A program made the translations under genes and the position numbers. Below are positions 1-8,880 of a stretch of DNA of 24,019 nucleotides, piece by piece; the stretch's first letter is position 1; each line of letters starts with the position of its first letter. The DNA is from Acidobacteriaceae bacterium (GTDB lineage: Bacteria; Acidobacteriota; Terriglobia; Terriglobales; Acidobacteriaceae). The notes under the pieces were generated by a model. That model was not told the DNA's origin and did no database searches. It saw nothing but the letters and a program-made list of their open reading frames with translations. The stretch spans positions 15,168 to 39,186 of the forward strand of contig PLST01000418.1 in the NCBI GenBank assembly GCA_003164255.1, given 5' to 3'.

Positions 1-816
1 CAGCTTGACGTGATCCAGTATCCCGAAGGCACAAGCATTCTGTGCGAAAACCAGGGAATGTTGGCCGTATTGTTGCGAGTGATCCGCGAACTGCGGATTC
101 CTGACTTGAGCGCAACCATCGCAGATGACTACATTGCGCATGCAGAGGAAGACTATCGCAGCTACTATGACGCGAGTCGTGGATTCATGTGCCCGGCGCG
201 GAATATTCGAGACGCTATTGGCTTTGCCGATATCTTTCCCGAGTTTCTATCGCTTTGGCTTTTCAACCGGAAGATTCTGTCGGACGAAATGGTTGTAAGT
301 CACCTCAACCGCATTCCAGTTATGCTGCCGCGCAAGGATTGCCCCTGGCCCGGTGAAGGTGGCTCAGTAAGGCCAATCTTCATCGGCCTTCCGCAAGGAG
401 GGAAGGAGTGGAGTTACTTCAACGAAAAGTGGCACCCGATGGTGAGCGACTCTTACGCTGCAAGTTATGCCGGCAAGGCCGCCGACGGCGTGTACTACAA
501 CGGCGGTAGTTGGATGAGGATTGAAATCTGCGGGTATGTCACAGGAAAACTCCACGGATGGGAAAAGGCTGAACGCGCGACTGCAAACAGGCTCTGGGCA
601 GAAATTCATACTGACGAAGACTATCCGACGAGTCAGGAGTACCTGCCTACCGAAGCGAAGAATCAATTCTTCGGCTATCACCGCGTCTTTGCATGGAATG
701 CGTTTGTGCTTCAGGCCCTGGAATTAGCGACACTACGTGCGCCGGAGATGGATCCTGGATACCTGGATTCACAGGATTCGAGCTCGGAGAATCGCGGGGA
801 ACGATCGGGAAACTGA
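1..816 (+). CDS. C-terminal part of a six-hairpin-type glycoside hydrolase-like protein (5' end outside window)
   Basis: The reading frame is open from base 1, so the gene starts upstream. A GTG at 10 is unlikely to be the true start because the preceding codons are also coding. About 271 residues are visible. The sequence is rich in aromatic-containing helices and carries a YYNGGSWM motif near residue 165, followed by a helical stretch ending with YHRVFAWNAF. An NGG-W signature in a helical C-terminal region is typical of (alpha/alpha)6-barrel enzymes such as GH78-, GH94- or amylo-glucosidase-like proteins. I cannot place it in a numbered family because the catalytic N-terminal part is missing. 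It precedes a GH127 gene on the same strand, so a role in oligosaccharide breakdown is plausible. The last 25 residues are low-complexity and polar. What is seen is the fold-like motif; the family is inferred. Confidence 0.55.
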   Translation, partial: QLDVIQYPEGTSILCENQGMLAVLLRVIRELRIPDLSATIADDYIAHAEEDYRSYYDASRGFMCPARNIRDAIGFADIFPEFLSLWLFNRKILSDEMVVSHLNRIPVMLPRKDCPWPGEGGSVRPIFIGLPQGGKEWSYFNEKWHPMVSDSYAASYAGKAADGVYYNGGSWMRIEICGYVTGKLHGWEKAERATANRLWAEIHTDEDYPTSQEYLPTEAKNQFFGYHRVFAWNAFVLQALELATLRAPEMDPGYLDSQDSSSENRGERSGN

Positions 817-1194
817 AGCGGGCAGAGAATTCTCTCCGGCGTCATTTACGCGCATAGATCGAAAAACTCGCAAGTAAATACCAGTCGGGCCGAAAGGTGA
901 TCAATAAAAGATTGCATTGAACCACTCTATGGCGGTCGTGAGAATGCCGGAGGGTTCCTCGATCTTTGCTTCCTGAGCAAGCCTGTCCCAATCGCGGCTA
1001 ACTTACTACGGCTTTTCGACGCAGACCGCGGGGTTACCCATAACCAATCTCGCAATTGAGCGGAACCTTATGTAAACAAGAGCTTTGGTTGTGAGTTGAC
1101 CATGATGAATAGCCTCAATGACCCATTGACGGAGCAGGGCCTGGGACCTAGCCTGCTGGAGTAGCGATTCTCTCCGATAACAAGGCGGTTCAAA
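817..1194. other. 378-bp intergenic region with no supported gene
   Basis: No frame here looks coding. It contains a perfect 12-bp palindrome AGAGAATTCTCT at 824-835, just after the upstream stop, and a short GGTTA-CCCA-TAACC inverted repeat near 1033-1046. Neither is followed by a T-run, so I do not call a terminator. A ribosome-binding site AAGGCGG at 1182-1188 lies 6 nt before the GH127 ATG. No convincing -35/-10 pair was found; the gap is long enough to hold a promoter for the GH127 gene. Confidence 0.5.
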
Positions 1195-3057
1195 ATGACA
1201 GACGAAGTCAACCGGCGGGACTTCATCAAGGGAACCAGTTCCCTGGCAGCTGGACTTTGCGTTCTTCGCTCCGTTCCTGCGCTCGCGAGCGAGGAGAAAC
1301 CATTAGTTGCAGTTTCTACACCCCTTACTCTATTCGCGTATGGTGACGTGCAACTGCACGAAGGCCCCATGAGACGGCAGTTCGAGGAGAACCATGCGCG
1401 TTTTCTGAACCTCGACGAAGACCGTTTGCTGAAGGTATTTCGTCAAGTTGCCGGATTACCTGCACCTGGGGAGGACATGGGAGGATGGTACGATCTGACC
1501 GGGTTCAGCCTGGAACGGAATAACTTCCATGGATTCATTGCTGGTCATTCTTTCGGGCAGTACCTCTCTGGTCTTGCACGTGCTTATGCAGTTACAGGTT
1601 CCGAGCCAACTCGCCTCAAGATCAACCGCCTGGTGAAGGGATACGCCGAGACACTCGATCCCCAGGCAAAGTTCTTTGCCGGCTACAGGCTCCCTGCCTA
1701 CACCTACGACAAGCTGTCGTGCGGTCTGATTGACGCAATGGAATTTGCCCATGACCCGATGGCGATGGACACTCACGAGCGGCTTACTCGTGCGATCGTC
1801 GCCTATCTGCCGGAGAAGGCGCTTTCGCGTGCTGAACAACGCTCCAGACCGCACCAGGACACGTCCTTCACCTGGGATGAGACCTACACACTGCCGGAGA
1901 ATCTATTCCTCGCCTACCAGCGAAGCGGGAAGCCAATTTACCGCGATCTGGCAAAGCGGTTCCTGGAAGATGACACCTACTTTAATCCGCTTGCAGAAGG
2001 AAACAATGTGCTCCCCTTTGAGCATGCGTATAGCCATGTGAACGCATTCAGTTCAGCCATGCAGGCGTATATCACTCTGGGAAGCGAAAAGCACCTTCGT
2101 GCGGCCCGCAACGGCTTCGACATGCTGCAGAAGACACAAAGCTTCGCGACCGGAGGATGGGGCCCCAATGAGAGCTTCGGCGAGCCAGGCACGGGCCAGC
2201 TGGGTGACAGCCTGAGTGTAACTCACGCGAGTTTCGAGACGCCCTGCGGTGCGTATGGTCACTTCAAGATCACACGTTATCTGCTTCGCGTCACAAAGGA
2301 CTCGCGCTACGGCGACAGCATGGAGCGCGTACTCTACAACACAATCCTCGGTGCCTGGCCCATCCAGGCTGATGGCACCTCTTTCTACTATTCTGACTAC
2401 GCCAACACGGGCAAGAAGGCCTGGTACAGGGACAAGTGGCCCTGCTGCTCCGGAACTTTTCCGCAGCTTGCGGCTGACTATCACATAAGCACCTATCTGC
2501 GTGGGCAGGATGGCATCTACATAAACCTGTTTACTCCCTCGAGCGTGCGTTGGACGGCTGGTCCGGCAAAGCTGCAGTTAACCCAGGTGACCAGTTATCC
2601 GTTCGATAACAAGGTCGAGATTCAAGTTTCGGCTTCGCAGCAGTCGGAACAAACGATCTATGTCCGGATTCCGGCTTGGTCCACTCCGAATCCGATACTC
2701 ATGGTGAACGGTACGCGAATCTCCGACGCCATCGAGCCGGGAACCTTCGCTCCTGTTCGTAGAACCTGGAAGGATGGGGATCGCATCGAGATTGAGTTCC
2801 CCATGCCATTGCGTCTCGAGGCAGTCGACACAAATCACCCCAGGACCGTTGCACTGATCCAGGGGCCATTGGTCCTCATGGCGATTGCCGAATCGCAGCC
2901 AGCCTTCGATGCGCAATCGCTTCTTCGCGCAAAACCGCTGAATAATGCGAGCGGAGACTGGGTTGCAAATTCGATTGGTGGCGGGCAGATCACGATGAGG
3001 CCGTTCATGACGATTGACAAGGAGAGCTACAGCACCTATGTGCAGATTCTGAGTTGA
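1195..3057 (+). CDS. GH127 (DUF1680) glycoside hydrolase, probable beta-L-arabinofuranosidase, Tat-exported
   Basis: This 620-residue protein starts at ATG 1195 with AAGGCGG 6 nt upstream. The N-terminus carries a clear twin-arginine motif NRRDFIK (residues 6-12), a hydrophobic stretch and a likely cleavage site near residue 31, so it should be exported folded. The body matches the DUF1680/GH127 family: an (alpha/alpha)6 barrel followed by beta-sandwich domains. The family uses a Cys nucleophile in a zinc site of one Glu and three Cys. Here the candidates are Glu348, Cys351 and the WPCCSGTF pair Cys417/Cys418, with Glu326 (PNESFG) as probable acid/base. These match the spacing of the characterised Bifidobacterium HypBA1 enzyme as I remember it, except that Glu348 and Cys351 are separated by two residues rather than one. 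Likely reaction: release of L-arabinofuranose from plant or extensin-type glycans. Related families (GH146, other DUF1680 groups) cannot be excluded. Confidence 0.85.
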   Translation: MTDEVNRRDFIKGTSSLAAGLCVLRSVPALASEEKPLVAVSTPLTLFAYGDVQLHEGPMRRQFEENHARFLNLDEDRLLKVFRQVAGLPAPGEDMGGWYDLTGFSLERNNFHGFIAGHSFGQYLSGLARAYAVTGSEPTRLKINRLVKGYAETLDPQAKFFAGYRLPAYTYDKLSCGLIDAMEFAHDPMAMDTHERLTRAIVAYLPEKALSRAEQRSRPHQDTSFTWDETYTLPENLFLAYQRSGKPIYRDLAKRFLEDDTYFNPLAEGNNVLPFEHAYSHVNAFSSAMQAYITLGSEKHLRAARNGFDMLQKTQSFATGGWGPNESFGEPGTGQLGDSLSVTHASFETPCGAYGHFKITRYLLRVTKDSRYGDSMERVLYNTILGAWPIQADGTSFYYSDYANTGKKAWYRDKWPCCSGTFPQLAADYHISTYLRGQDGIYINLFTPSSVRWTAGPAKLQLTQVTSYPFDNKVEIQVSASQQSEQTIYVRIPAWSTPNPILMVNGTRISDAIEPGTFAPVRRTWKDGDRIEIEFPMPLRLEAVDTNHPRTVALIQGPLVLMAIAESQPAFDAQSLLRAKPLNNASGDWVANSIGGGQITMRPFMTIDKESYSTYVQILS

Positions 3058-3153
3058 GCCGCAGCCAGGGACCGCCAACGGTGACGGATGAAGTGGTTTG
3101 CCGGCAATCTGAAAACATTGTTGCCTTTCATCTAATTCGACATCAAGTTTTCG

Positions 3154-3161
3154 AAAAGGAG
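3154..3161 (+). promoter_or_regulatory. Strong ribosome-binding site for the Cys-rich exported protein
   Basis: AAAAGGAG lies 11 nt before the ATG at 3173 and fixes that start. It overlaps a 10-bp palindrome TTTTCGAAAA (3148-3157). Confidence 0.7.
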
Positions 3162-3172
3162 TAAGTACAACC

Positions 3173-3745
3173 ATGATTAACCGCAAGGACTTTATGAAGA
3201 ATTGCGTTGCCGCCGTTTGTGCAACGGGGATGTGCAGTCACGCAAAGATGTCTGCAGCGCAGGTTGCAGAGGACGCGTCTCATTCCTGCGATCCGAAAGA
3301 GTTTACGAGCGTTCGAGACAAAGCAGATGCAGCACGCCTTCGTTTCTCAAAGCTGATTGAGATTCTCGAAACGAGGCTGCCGGAAGATGAGCGCAAACAG
3401 ACTTTGCATGCGCTCGGCGGTAAGTGCGCAGACACGTATAAGGCCGCCTTGATTGACCGCTACAAAGGAAACATCCATGGATTTCTTGAAGAAGGCCGCC
3501 GGAATTGGATGGCGGAAGCGGTCTACGACGAAGCGAAGGGCACAATCCGTATCGTTGACAAGGGTCCTGGGTGCAGTTGTCCGATGGTGAAAGAGGGAGT
3601 CACTCCTCCAAGTTTTTGCGATTGCACATTGGGATGGCAGGTTGAGGCTTACTCCACAATCCTCGGACGGCCAGTTACCGCGGAGTTAGAGGAGTCGGTT
3701 CTTCGCGGCGGCAAGAAATGCATCTACCGGATTAAGGTGGTCTAG
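3173..3745 (+). CDS. Small Cys-rich exported protein, DUF6144 / ATC-hydrolase-like
   Basis: This 190-residue protein begins at ATG 3173 behind an AAAAGGAG site. The N-terminus NRKDFMK (residues 3-9) is a weakened twin-arginine-like motif followed by a short Cys/Ala-rich hydrophobic stretch, so export, possibly by Tat, is likely. The C-terminal half has clustered cysteines: GCSCP and, about 15 residues later, FCDC, followed by a YSTILGRPV segment and a terminal ESVLRGGKKCIYRI strand. From memory this C-terminal pattern resembles the DUF6144 and L-2-amino-thiazoline-4-carboxylic acid hydrolase-like groups; the function is unknown. The Cys pairs could bind a metal or form disulfides. It lies 115 bp after the GH127 gene on the same strand and is probably co-transcribed. 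It converges on the next gene with only 41 bp between them. Confidence 0.7.
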   Translation: MINRKDFMKNCVAAVCATGMCSHAKMSAAQVAEDASHSCDPKEFTSVRDKADAARLRFSKLIEILETRLPEDERKQTLHALGGKCADTYKAALIDRYKGNIHGFLEEGRRNWMAEAVYDEAKGTIRIVDKGPGCSCPMVKEGVTPPSFCDCTLGWQVEAYSTILGRPVTAELEESVLRGGKKCIYRIKVV

Positions 3746-3786
3746 GTGCCTGTGGGAAGTTCTTGCCAGACGGTCCTGAGCTGATC

Positions 3787-5274
3787 CTATTTCGAATCCG
3801 TATCGCCCTCAACCAGCTTGTAACGGTACTGCTCGCGCTCTTCGTTTGTTGCTTGCTGACGGAGTGTCGCAAGTCGCTTCAAAAGCTCCGGTATCTCTTT
3901 TTGATTGTCGGTTCGACGGAGCGCCTGAATCAGGTGGTAAATGGCTGTCTGATCCTTGGGATCGATCTCGATTGCTTTTCTGCACTGTTCGGCAGCTTCA
4001 GCATACTGTCGGTTCTCGAGATATAGTTTTGCCAGGACCCCGCGCGCCGGGCCCAATGTCGGGCGCAGTGCAACTGCCTGCGTCGCTGAACGCAAGGCCT
4101 TCTGGAACTCGGGACTGCCGGGCTCGGGGGCTTGTTGTGCAAGAATGTCAGCTCGCATATAAAGCAAGATAGGATCGTCTGGTCTTCTTGCCAATTTGTC
4201 TTCCACTCCTGCCAGCGCGTGCGCGAGATCATTCTGTTGAGCTGAGGCGAGGCCCTGAGCAGCGATGCTCAAGGATTGGTTGGGGTCAAGCTCATAAGCC
4301 TTGTCGAAGTCAGCCTGAGCCTTGTCGTAGTCGGCAATCTGCACATAAAGGACGCCACGGGCAAAATAGAGTGGCGCTGCCTTGGGTTGCAGGTTGATTC
4401 CCTCATTCACAACGTTGATCCCAACCTGAAACGATTGATGCGTGGCTGAGAGTGCGGCAAAATTCACATAAAGGCTCACGTCTTCTGGCGCCAGCAGTAT
4501 TGCCTGGCGCAGTGCATCCACTGCTTTCTCAGTTTCGTGGCCGTCTTCGTATGCCGCAGAAGCAAGTTCGAGGGTTGAAGCATCTGGAGTGGCGTCCAAC
4601 ACCGGATTCAGCGTTGCAATCGCCTTCTCCGGTTGATGAGACATCAACTGAACCGATGCCAAAACCTGACGTTCCCGCACATCATCCGGATGGAGCGCCA
4701 GACATTTCTCAAACACTCCTGCGGCTTTATCAAGCTGCCGGAGTTTTACCAGGCAAGTTCCATAGGCATGTAGAGCCGGGACTCGTGATTCGAATAGTGA
4801 AGCGGCTTTTTCAAAATGAGTCACCGCCGCACTGCAGTTCCCCAGTTGAAAATCAAGTACGGCGAGCATGCCGTGGCTGGTCTGATCGTCCGGGCGGAGG
4901 CGGAGAAGATGTTCGAGGATAGGAATTCCTGCTGCATCGCCCTGGTCATATTCGATTTGCGCGGCCCCTTGCAGGGCCGGAATGTTTTCTGGATCTAATT
5001 TGAGAGCCGATCGGAATGAGCTAAGGGCTTCCTTTTTCTTACCCTCGCCGTTATATGCGACACCCTGCATCGTCCAAAGCTGTGCATTGGCGGGCGACTC
5101 TTGAAGAACGATGTGAAGCATTGCCAGTGCTGTATCGTACTGCTGCTCCCGGAGCGCCGTGACAATCTGAGCGATTCGATTCTCGCGCGGCTGCGCCATC
5201 GCGTTTGAAAGCAGTAAGAACGCGACTGTAGTACAAGCCAATATGCTCAAACGGAACATTCGAACTGAGGTCAT
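3787..5274 (-). CDS. Exported TPR-repeat protein (TPR protein A)
   Basis: I choose the ATG at 5274, giving 495 residues. The frame stays open to 5400, but that extension runs into the hairpin at 5393-5419 and has no signal-like start. From 5274 the protein begins MTSVRMFRLS, then a hydrophobic signal segment ending at SNAMAQ, and then many 34-residue TPR units (for example ALSSFRSALKLDPENIPALQ and KAQADFDKAYELDPNQS) covering nearly the whole chain. It ends with a conserved tail, EREQYRYKLVEG. TPR arrays are protein-interaction scaffolds; this one should act in the periplasm or at the outer membrane. It is a full-length, colinear paralogue of the protein at 10802-12292. It lies downstream of the TonB receptor gene, separated by 178 bp that hold a strong hairpin, so read-through may be limited. 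The partner is unknown. Confidence 0.85.
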   Translation of the reverse strand: MTSVRMFRLSILACTTVAFLLLSNAMAQPRENRIAQIVTALREQQYDTALAMLHIVLQESPANAQLWTMQGVAYNGEGKKKEALSSFRSALKLDPENIPALQGAAQIEYDQGDAAGIPILEHLLRLRPDDQTSHGMLAVLDFQLGNCSAAVTHFEKAASLFESRVPALHAYGTCLVKLRQLDKAAGVFEKCLALHPDDVRERQVLASVQLMSHQPEKAIATLNPVLDATPDASTLELASAAYEDGHETEKAVDALRQAILLAPEDVSLYVNFAALSATHQSFQVGINVVNEGINLQPKAAPLYFARGVLYVQIADYDKAQADFDKAYELDPNQSLSIAAQGLASAQQNDLAHALAGVEDKLARRPDDPILLYMRADILAQQAPEPGSPEFQKALRSATQAVALRPTLGPARGVLAKLYLENRQYAEAAEQCRKAIEIDPKDQTAIYHLIQALRRTDNQKEIPELLKRLATLRQQATNEEREQYRYKLVEGDTDSK

Positions 5275-5392
5275 TTCGGATTGGTAAAGAGTGGCGAAAG
5301 ATCTAGACCGGCAGTACACGGCAAGTTGGGAGTCAGGAGAATTGTAAACCCACCTCTCATGGACAACTACGCAAATGTAGCAGAAACTACGA

Positions 5393-5419
5393 GCCGGCAC
5401 GCTCGTGGAGCGTGCCGGC
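5393..5419 (-). terminator. Perfect 12-bp stem hairpin after the TonB receptor gene
   Basis: GCCGGCACGCTC (5393-5404), a 3-nt loop GTG, then GAGCGTGCCGGC (5408-5419) form a perfect GC-rich inverted repeat 33 bp beyond the receptor stop. On the minus strand the bases after the stem are only mildly T-rich (CGTAGTTTCTGC), so it is not a textbook intrinsic terminator. It could terminate, attenuate, or protect the receptor mRNA 3' end. Confidence 0.55.
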
Positions 5420-5452
5420 CCGTCAGTTACAGGTCATAGGTTGGTGTTGACG

Positions 5453-8400
5453 TTAAAACGATATCTTCCCCGCCAATTGGAAGAACCTGGGCTCGTGCGA
5501 ACCGGTCGCCGAACCGAAGTTCCCATCGGGAATGTTGGTATCGACGTTTGCATAGTTTGCCCGGTTGAAGACGTTGAAGAGTTCGAACCGGAACTGGAAG
5601 CCAATGCGTTCAGTGATCGGAGTATCTTTGAAGAAATTCGCGTTCGTTTCAAAGAAGTTCGGCCCACGGAATTGCATCGGATGCTCGTTGCCTTCCTGCC
5701 CAAAAGTTGGGGCTGCGAAATCCGCTTTCGGGATTGCCCCGGAAAGCCATGCCTTGTTGTCTGTCGACTGCTGATAGCTGGTGGCATTGGGATAGTCGAG
5801 GTTATTGCCGTCAGCGTTATAATCGCCGCTCCCGGGAGCATACCCTACCGCCGGATTCGCGGCGGAAGGACAGGCAGGTGCATTGGGTGCGGTGTTTTGG
5901 CACACCGGCGAGTAGGCGTTGGAGTTTGCCGCCGTCAAGGGATAGCCAGACTGGAAGATGCTGGTGCCGCTAATACCCCAGCCTCCGGTTACGGCGCCGA
6001 TAGCTCCCTTCCCATCGTTCAACCCTTTCAAAGAATAGTTGAAGCTGAGCGAGAAGCGATTCGGCGCGTCAAAGATCGACGGCGCATAGTATTGCGAGGA
6101 GTTGTCGGGCGAGGGATACGCCAATCCGTCATCCTTCGAACTCGAACGGGTGTACGAGGCATCGACAAAGCCGCGCGACACTCTGCCCTTCACGTCAAAG
6201 TACACACCGTTGTAGTTTCCATAACGGTTATTCTCTGCATAAAGGATCGATCCGAAGCTCGAATTGAGGCCGGTTGGCGCGAGGCTCTCATGTGTAATGA
6301 GGTCGCCTGGCAACACGTTAATATCCACACCGTAGGAGACACCACCGATGGAGTTTCCGTTGCCGACAATGTCGTAGGAGTGGGACCCGTTATATCCAAT
6401 GGTCGCAGCGAAGATTCTGGTGATTCTTCTCTCCACGCTGATCGACCAGACATCGGCCTTTGGCGACTTCACAAGCGGATCGATTCCTCCGATCGAGAAG
6501 TTTGCCCCGACTACACCGCCCTGCGAGTTCAGCCCCCCCTGGAATGTTGGGAATGTAAACCCAAACGGAGGCGTATTTGTGGTGCCCAGCGCGAAGATGG
6601 GAGGAGTCGACGTTCCCGCATAGAAGTTCGGCTCCACTAATCCCGGAGGGCTCCCGCGGAATTCTTCCTGTATATTCGCAGAGGTCAGCCAGTTTTGGTA
6701 GATGCCTACGCCGCCGCGAACGGCCCAAACTCCATTGCCGGTCGGATCCCAGGCTACACCCACTCGCGGACTCCACAGATTATCCACGGCGTGAAGAAGC
6801 GCATTTGGAGTTGCTTTGGCATAACCGTTGGCAATCTGCTGCGCCCTTGTTTGCCCTGTGCCGAGATAGAAGTTGCCGAATACCGTTGAGGCGCTCTTCG
6901 ACCACGGATTTCCACTATCGTCATAACGCAGGCCTAGAGTCAGTGTCAGCCTCTTGTTTGCCTGCCAGGTGTCCTCCGCGAACGCCCCAAAGGTTCTGGA
7001 CGCCGCATCCCAACTCCATAGAGCCTGTTTTCCTGTGGTGGGATCGTACATAATCCCGCCTTCACTCGCAGGCGCATCCTGGGCGAGCTTCAACAGGTCG
7101 CCAAAGGAGAATTTGGGCTGCGACCACGGTCCCTGGAACGGCTCGACGTCATCTCCGTACCAACCCTCGTAGCCGAATCTCAGCGTATGGGTGCCGCGTA
7201 CATGCGTGAGTACGTCGCGCCAGTGATAGTTGTGCTGGATGAAGTCCCCTTGAGCGAAGCCAACGCCGTATGCCTGACCGGAATCCGCGTTGATTCCATT
7301 CACCGAGATGGAGGGCACGGTGTAATCCTTCGCGCCGCTGCCCAACACGCCCTCAACTCTGCTCTGTCCAGCCGTCACCTCATTCAGCGTGTTGGCTGAG
7401 AAGGTATGTGTCCAGCCAACCTGACCCGCAATTTGCCATGTGTTGTTTAACGCCGAGAACTGGGGCATGGGCGATGCCGCGCCGGTCTGCAGAAGGGTGC
7501 GGAACAGGCTGATGTACAGGCGTTCCTTCCCGAAGCCCTGATCGATACGGGCGAAATACTGCGTGCCGTTTCTGATTTGCGTGGCGCCGAACGAGCCTTG
7601 GTCAATCACAGGCAATGCGCACGGAACGCCGTTCTGTCCTGTGGTCGTGCCGCAACCGCCCGCGCCGGTACCAAACACAGCGGCAGCCGTTTGCTGCACA
7701 CTCGACGACCCGATTCCGGACGGCAGATAAGTTGAGAGGACATGTGTTCCGACCGTACTCGGGTAGTTGGTTTTTGCAAAGGCGATGAACTGCGGATCAG
7801 CAAATGTGACCGAACCGCCGGCACTCGCCGAGGAACGCAGCGGTTCCACTGCAAAATAGAAAAAGCTGTTGCGGTGGGGAAAGATCGGGCCACCGATAGC
7901 ATAGTCCATGTTATTCGAGTGGAATGGCTGGTAATGACTGGTCGAGCTGCTCACAAAATGCTGGTTGGCAAACATCCCCTGGTAGTTGAACCAGTCCGAT
8001 GCCGACCCGTGAAACGAGTCAGAGCCCGACTTGGTTGTGAAAACTGTCTGCAGGCCGGCCGCACGGCTATGCTCAACCGAAAACGTGTTTACCTGGATGC
8101 TGGTCTCTTGAATGGAATCGGGCTGTGGCGTCAGGTTCAATACGCCTTGCCTGATTCCACTGGTGACATCCAAACCGTCAATTATGTACTGATTGTTGTT
8201 TTGGCCCTGGCCGTTTGCGCTTGCGTCAACCTGCTCTTCCGTGGAGTAGTTGTCGACGCCGGAGGCTGGGCTGCCGGAGGTGCTGGTACCAAGTCCCGAA
8301 GCTCCTGGAGCCATGGTGACCAGGGTTACGAGGTTGCGGCCAACAATTGGCAATTGCGCAACGCTCTTACTCTCCAGGGTCATCTCGAGCCGGCTATCCG

Positions 8401-8791
8401 CAGTGTCTACGATTGGTGCTTCCGTGCTGACAATTACAGTCTCCCTGGCGGAGCCAACTGTCAGCGAGATTGGGAGATTGACATTCTGTTCGGTGAGGAG
8501 GGTCACATCCGCCTCGGCGTTGGAAAACCCGTTGGCTGTGACGGAGACCTTGTAGCTCCCCGGGGCAAGACTTACGAAGCGGTATTCTCCGGCGGAATCA
8601 GAAGTCGTGGTCTTGATGACTCCTGTTGCGCTGTTGGTGAGATTGACTTGTGCTTTCGGGACGCTGGCCCCTGATGCATCGTGCACCACCCCCTGAATGC
8701 TGGCCGTAAATTGTGCAAAGCCGGGAACAGCCCAGAGTGCTAACAACGAGCACACAAGGGTTGCGACAAGAGATACCTTGCGTTTCACCAT
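5453..8791 (-). CDS. TonB-dependent receptor, Oar-like, with N-terminal carboxypeptidase-regulatory-like domain
   Basis: This 1112-residue protein starts at ATG 8791 with GAGGAGG at 8797-8803. Residues 1-26 are a signal peptide (cleavage after PGFA, before Gln27). Residues about 31-110 form a carboxypeptidase-regulatory-like beta-sandwich (GVVHDASGASVPKAQV, ending with PISLTVGS). Next comes a plug-like region containing LPIVGRNLVTL and YIIDGLDVTSG, then a very long beta-barrel. The last residue is Phe (AGKISF), the usual outer-membrane assembly signal. Acidobacteriota carry many such receptors; most are thought to import oligosaccharides or other large substrates with TonB energy, but specificity cannot be read from the sequence. 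It follows the CRTAC1-type gene by 165 bp containing its own promoter and a LacI-like operator, and is followed by a hairpin. Long open frames on the opposite strand are shadows of this gene. Confidence 0.92.
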   Translation of the reverse strand: MVKRKVSLVATLVCSLLALWAVPGFAQFTASIQGVVHDASGASVPKAQVNLTNSATGVIKTTTSDSAGEYRFVSLAPGSYKVSVTANGFSNAEADVTLLTEQNVNLPISLTVGSARETVIVSTEAPIVDTADSRLEMTLESKSVAQLPIVGRNLVTLVTMAPGASGLGTSTSGSPASGVDNYSTEEQVDASANGQGQNNNQYIIDGLDVTSGIRQGVLNLTPQPDSIQETSIQVNTFSVEHSRAAGLQTVFTTKSGSDSFHGSASDWFNYQGMFANQHFVSSSTSHYQPFHSNNMDYAIGGPIFPHRNSFFYFAVEPLRSSASAGGSVTFADPQFIAFAKTNYPSTVGTHVLSTYLPSGIGSSSVQQTAAAVFGTGAGGCGTTTGQNGVPCALPVIDQGSFGATQIRNGTQYFARIDQGFGKERLYISLFRTLLQTGAASPMPQFSALNNTWQIAGQVGWTHTFSANTLNEVTAGQSRVEGVLGSGAKDYTVPSISVNGINADSGQAYGVGFAQGDFIQHNYHWRDVLTHVRGTHTLRFGYEGWYGDDVEPFQGPWSQPKFSFGDLLKLAQDAPASEGGIMYDPTTGKQALWSWDAASRTFGAFAEDTWQANKRLTLTLGLRYDDSGNPWSKSASTVFGNFYLGTGQTRAQQIANGYAKATPNALLHAVDNLWSPRVGVAWDPTGNGVWAVRGGVGIYQNWLTSANIQEEFRGSPPGLVEPNFYAGTSTPPIFALGTTNTPPFGFTFPTFQGGLNSQGGVVGANFSIGGIDPLVKSPKADVWSISVERRITRIFAATIGYNGSHSYDIVGNGNSIGGVSYGVDINVLPGDLITHESLAPTGLNSSFGSILYAENNRYGNYNGVYFDVKGRVSRGFVDASYTRSSSKDDGLAYPSPDNSSQYYAPSIFDAPNRFSLSFNYSLKGLNDGKGAIGAVTGGWGISGTSIFQSGYPLTAANSNAYSPVCQNTAPNAPACPSAANPAVGYAPGSGDYNADGNNLDYPNATSYQQSTDNKAWLSGAIPKADFAAPTFGQEGNEHPMQFRGPNFFETNANFFKDTPITERIGFQFRFELFNVFNRANYANVDTNIPDGNFGSATGSHEPRFFQLAGKISF

Positions 8792-8849
8792 TGATTCCTC
8801 CTCTATTCAGTTGTTCAGAAGTTGGTTCTTCGCATTATGTTTTGGTGGT

Positions 8850-8869
8850 TGAGGGAAAACGTTTCCTCA
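8850..8869 (-). promoter_or_regulatory. Candidate LacI-family operator upstream of the receptor gene
   Basis: On the plus strand the site reads TGAGG-GA-AAACGTTT-CCTCA: an AAACGTTT core with a central CpG and TGAGG/CCTCA arms, with a 2-nt asymmetry. Such CpG-centred palindromes are typical LacI/GalR-type operators. It sits 7-26 nt beyond the proposed -10 of the receptor promoter, about +5 to +24, where binding would block transcription. No LacI-type DNA-binding protein is encoded in the window, so the regulator is unknown. Confidence 0.45.
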
Positions 8870-8880
8870 GATCAGTTATG

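Noticed and set aside
824..835. Palindrome AGAGAATTCTCT after the first gene
   Set aside because: It has no loop or T-run and occurs once; no regulatory meaning can be given.
5405..8674. Long open frames on the plus strand (about 411 and 310 codons) opposite the TonB receptor gene
   Set aside because: They lack ribosome sites and any recognisable domain, and they mirror the codon bias of the receptor gene; they are shadows.
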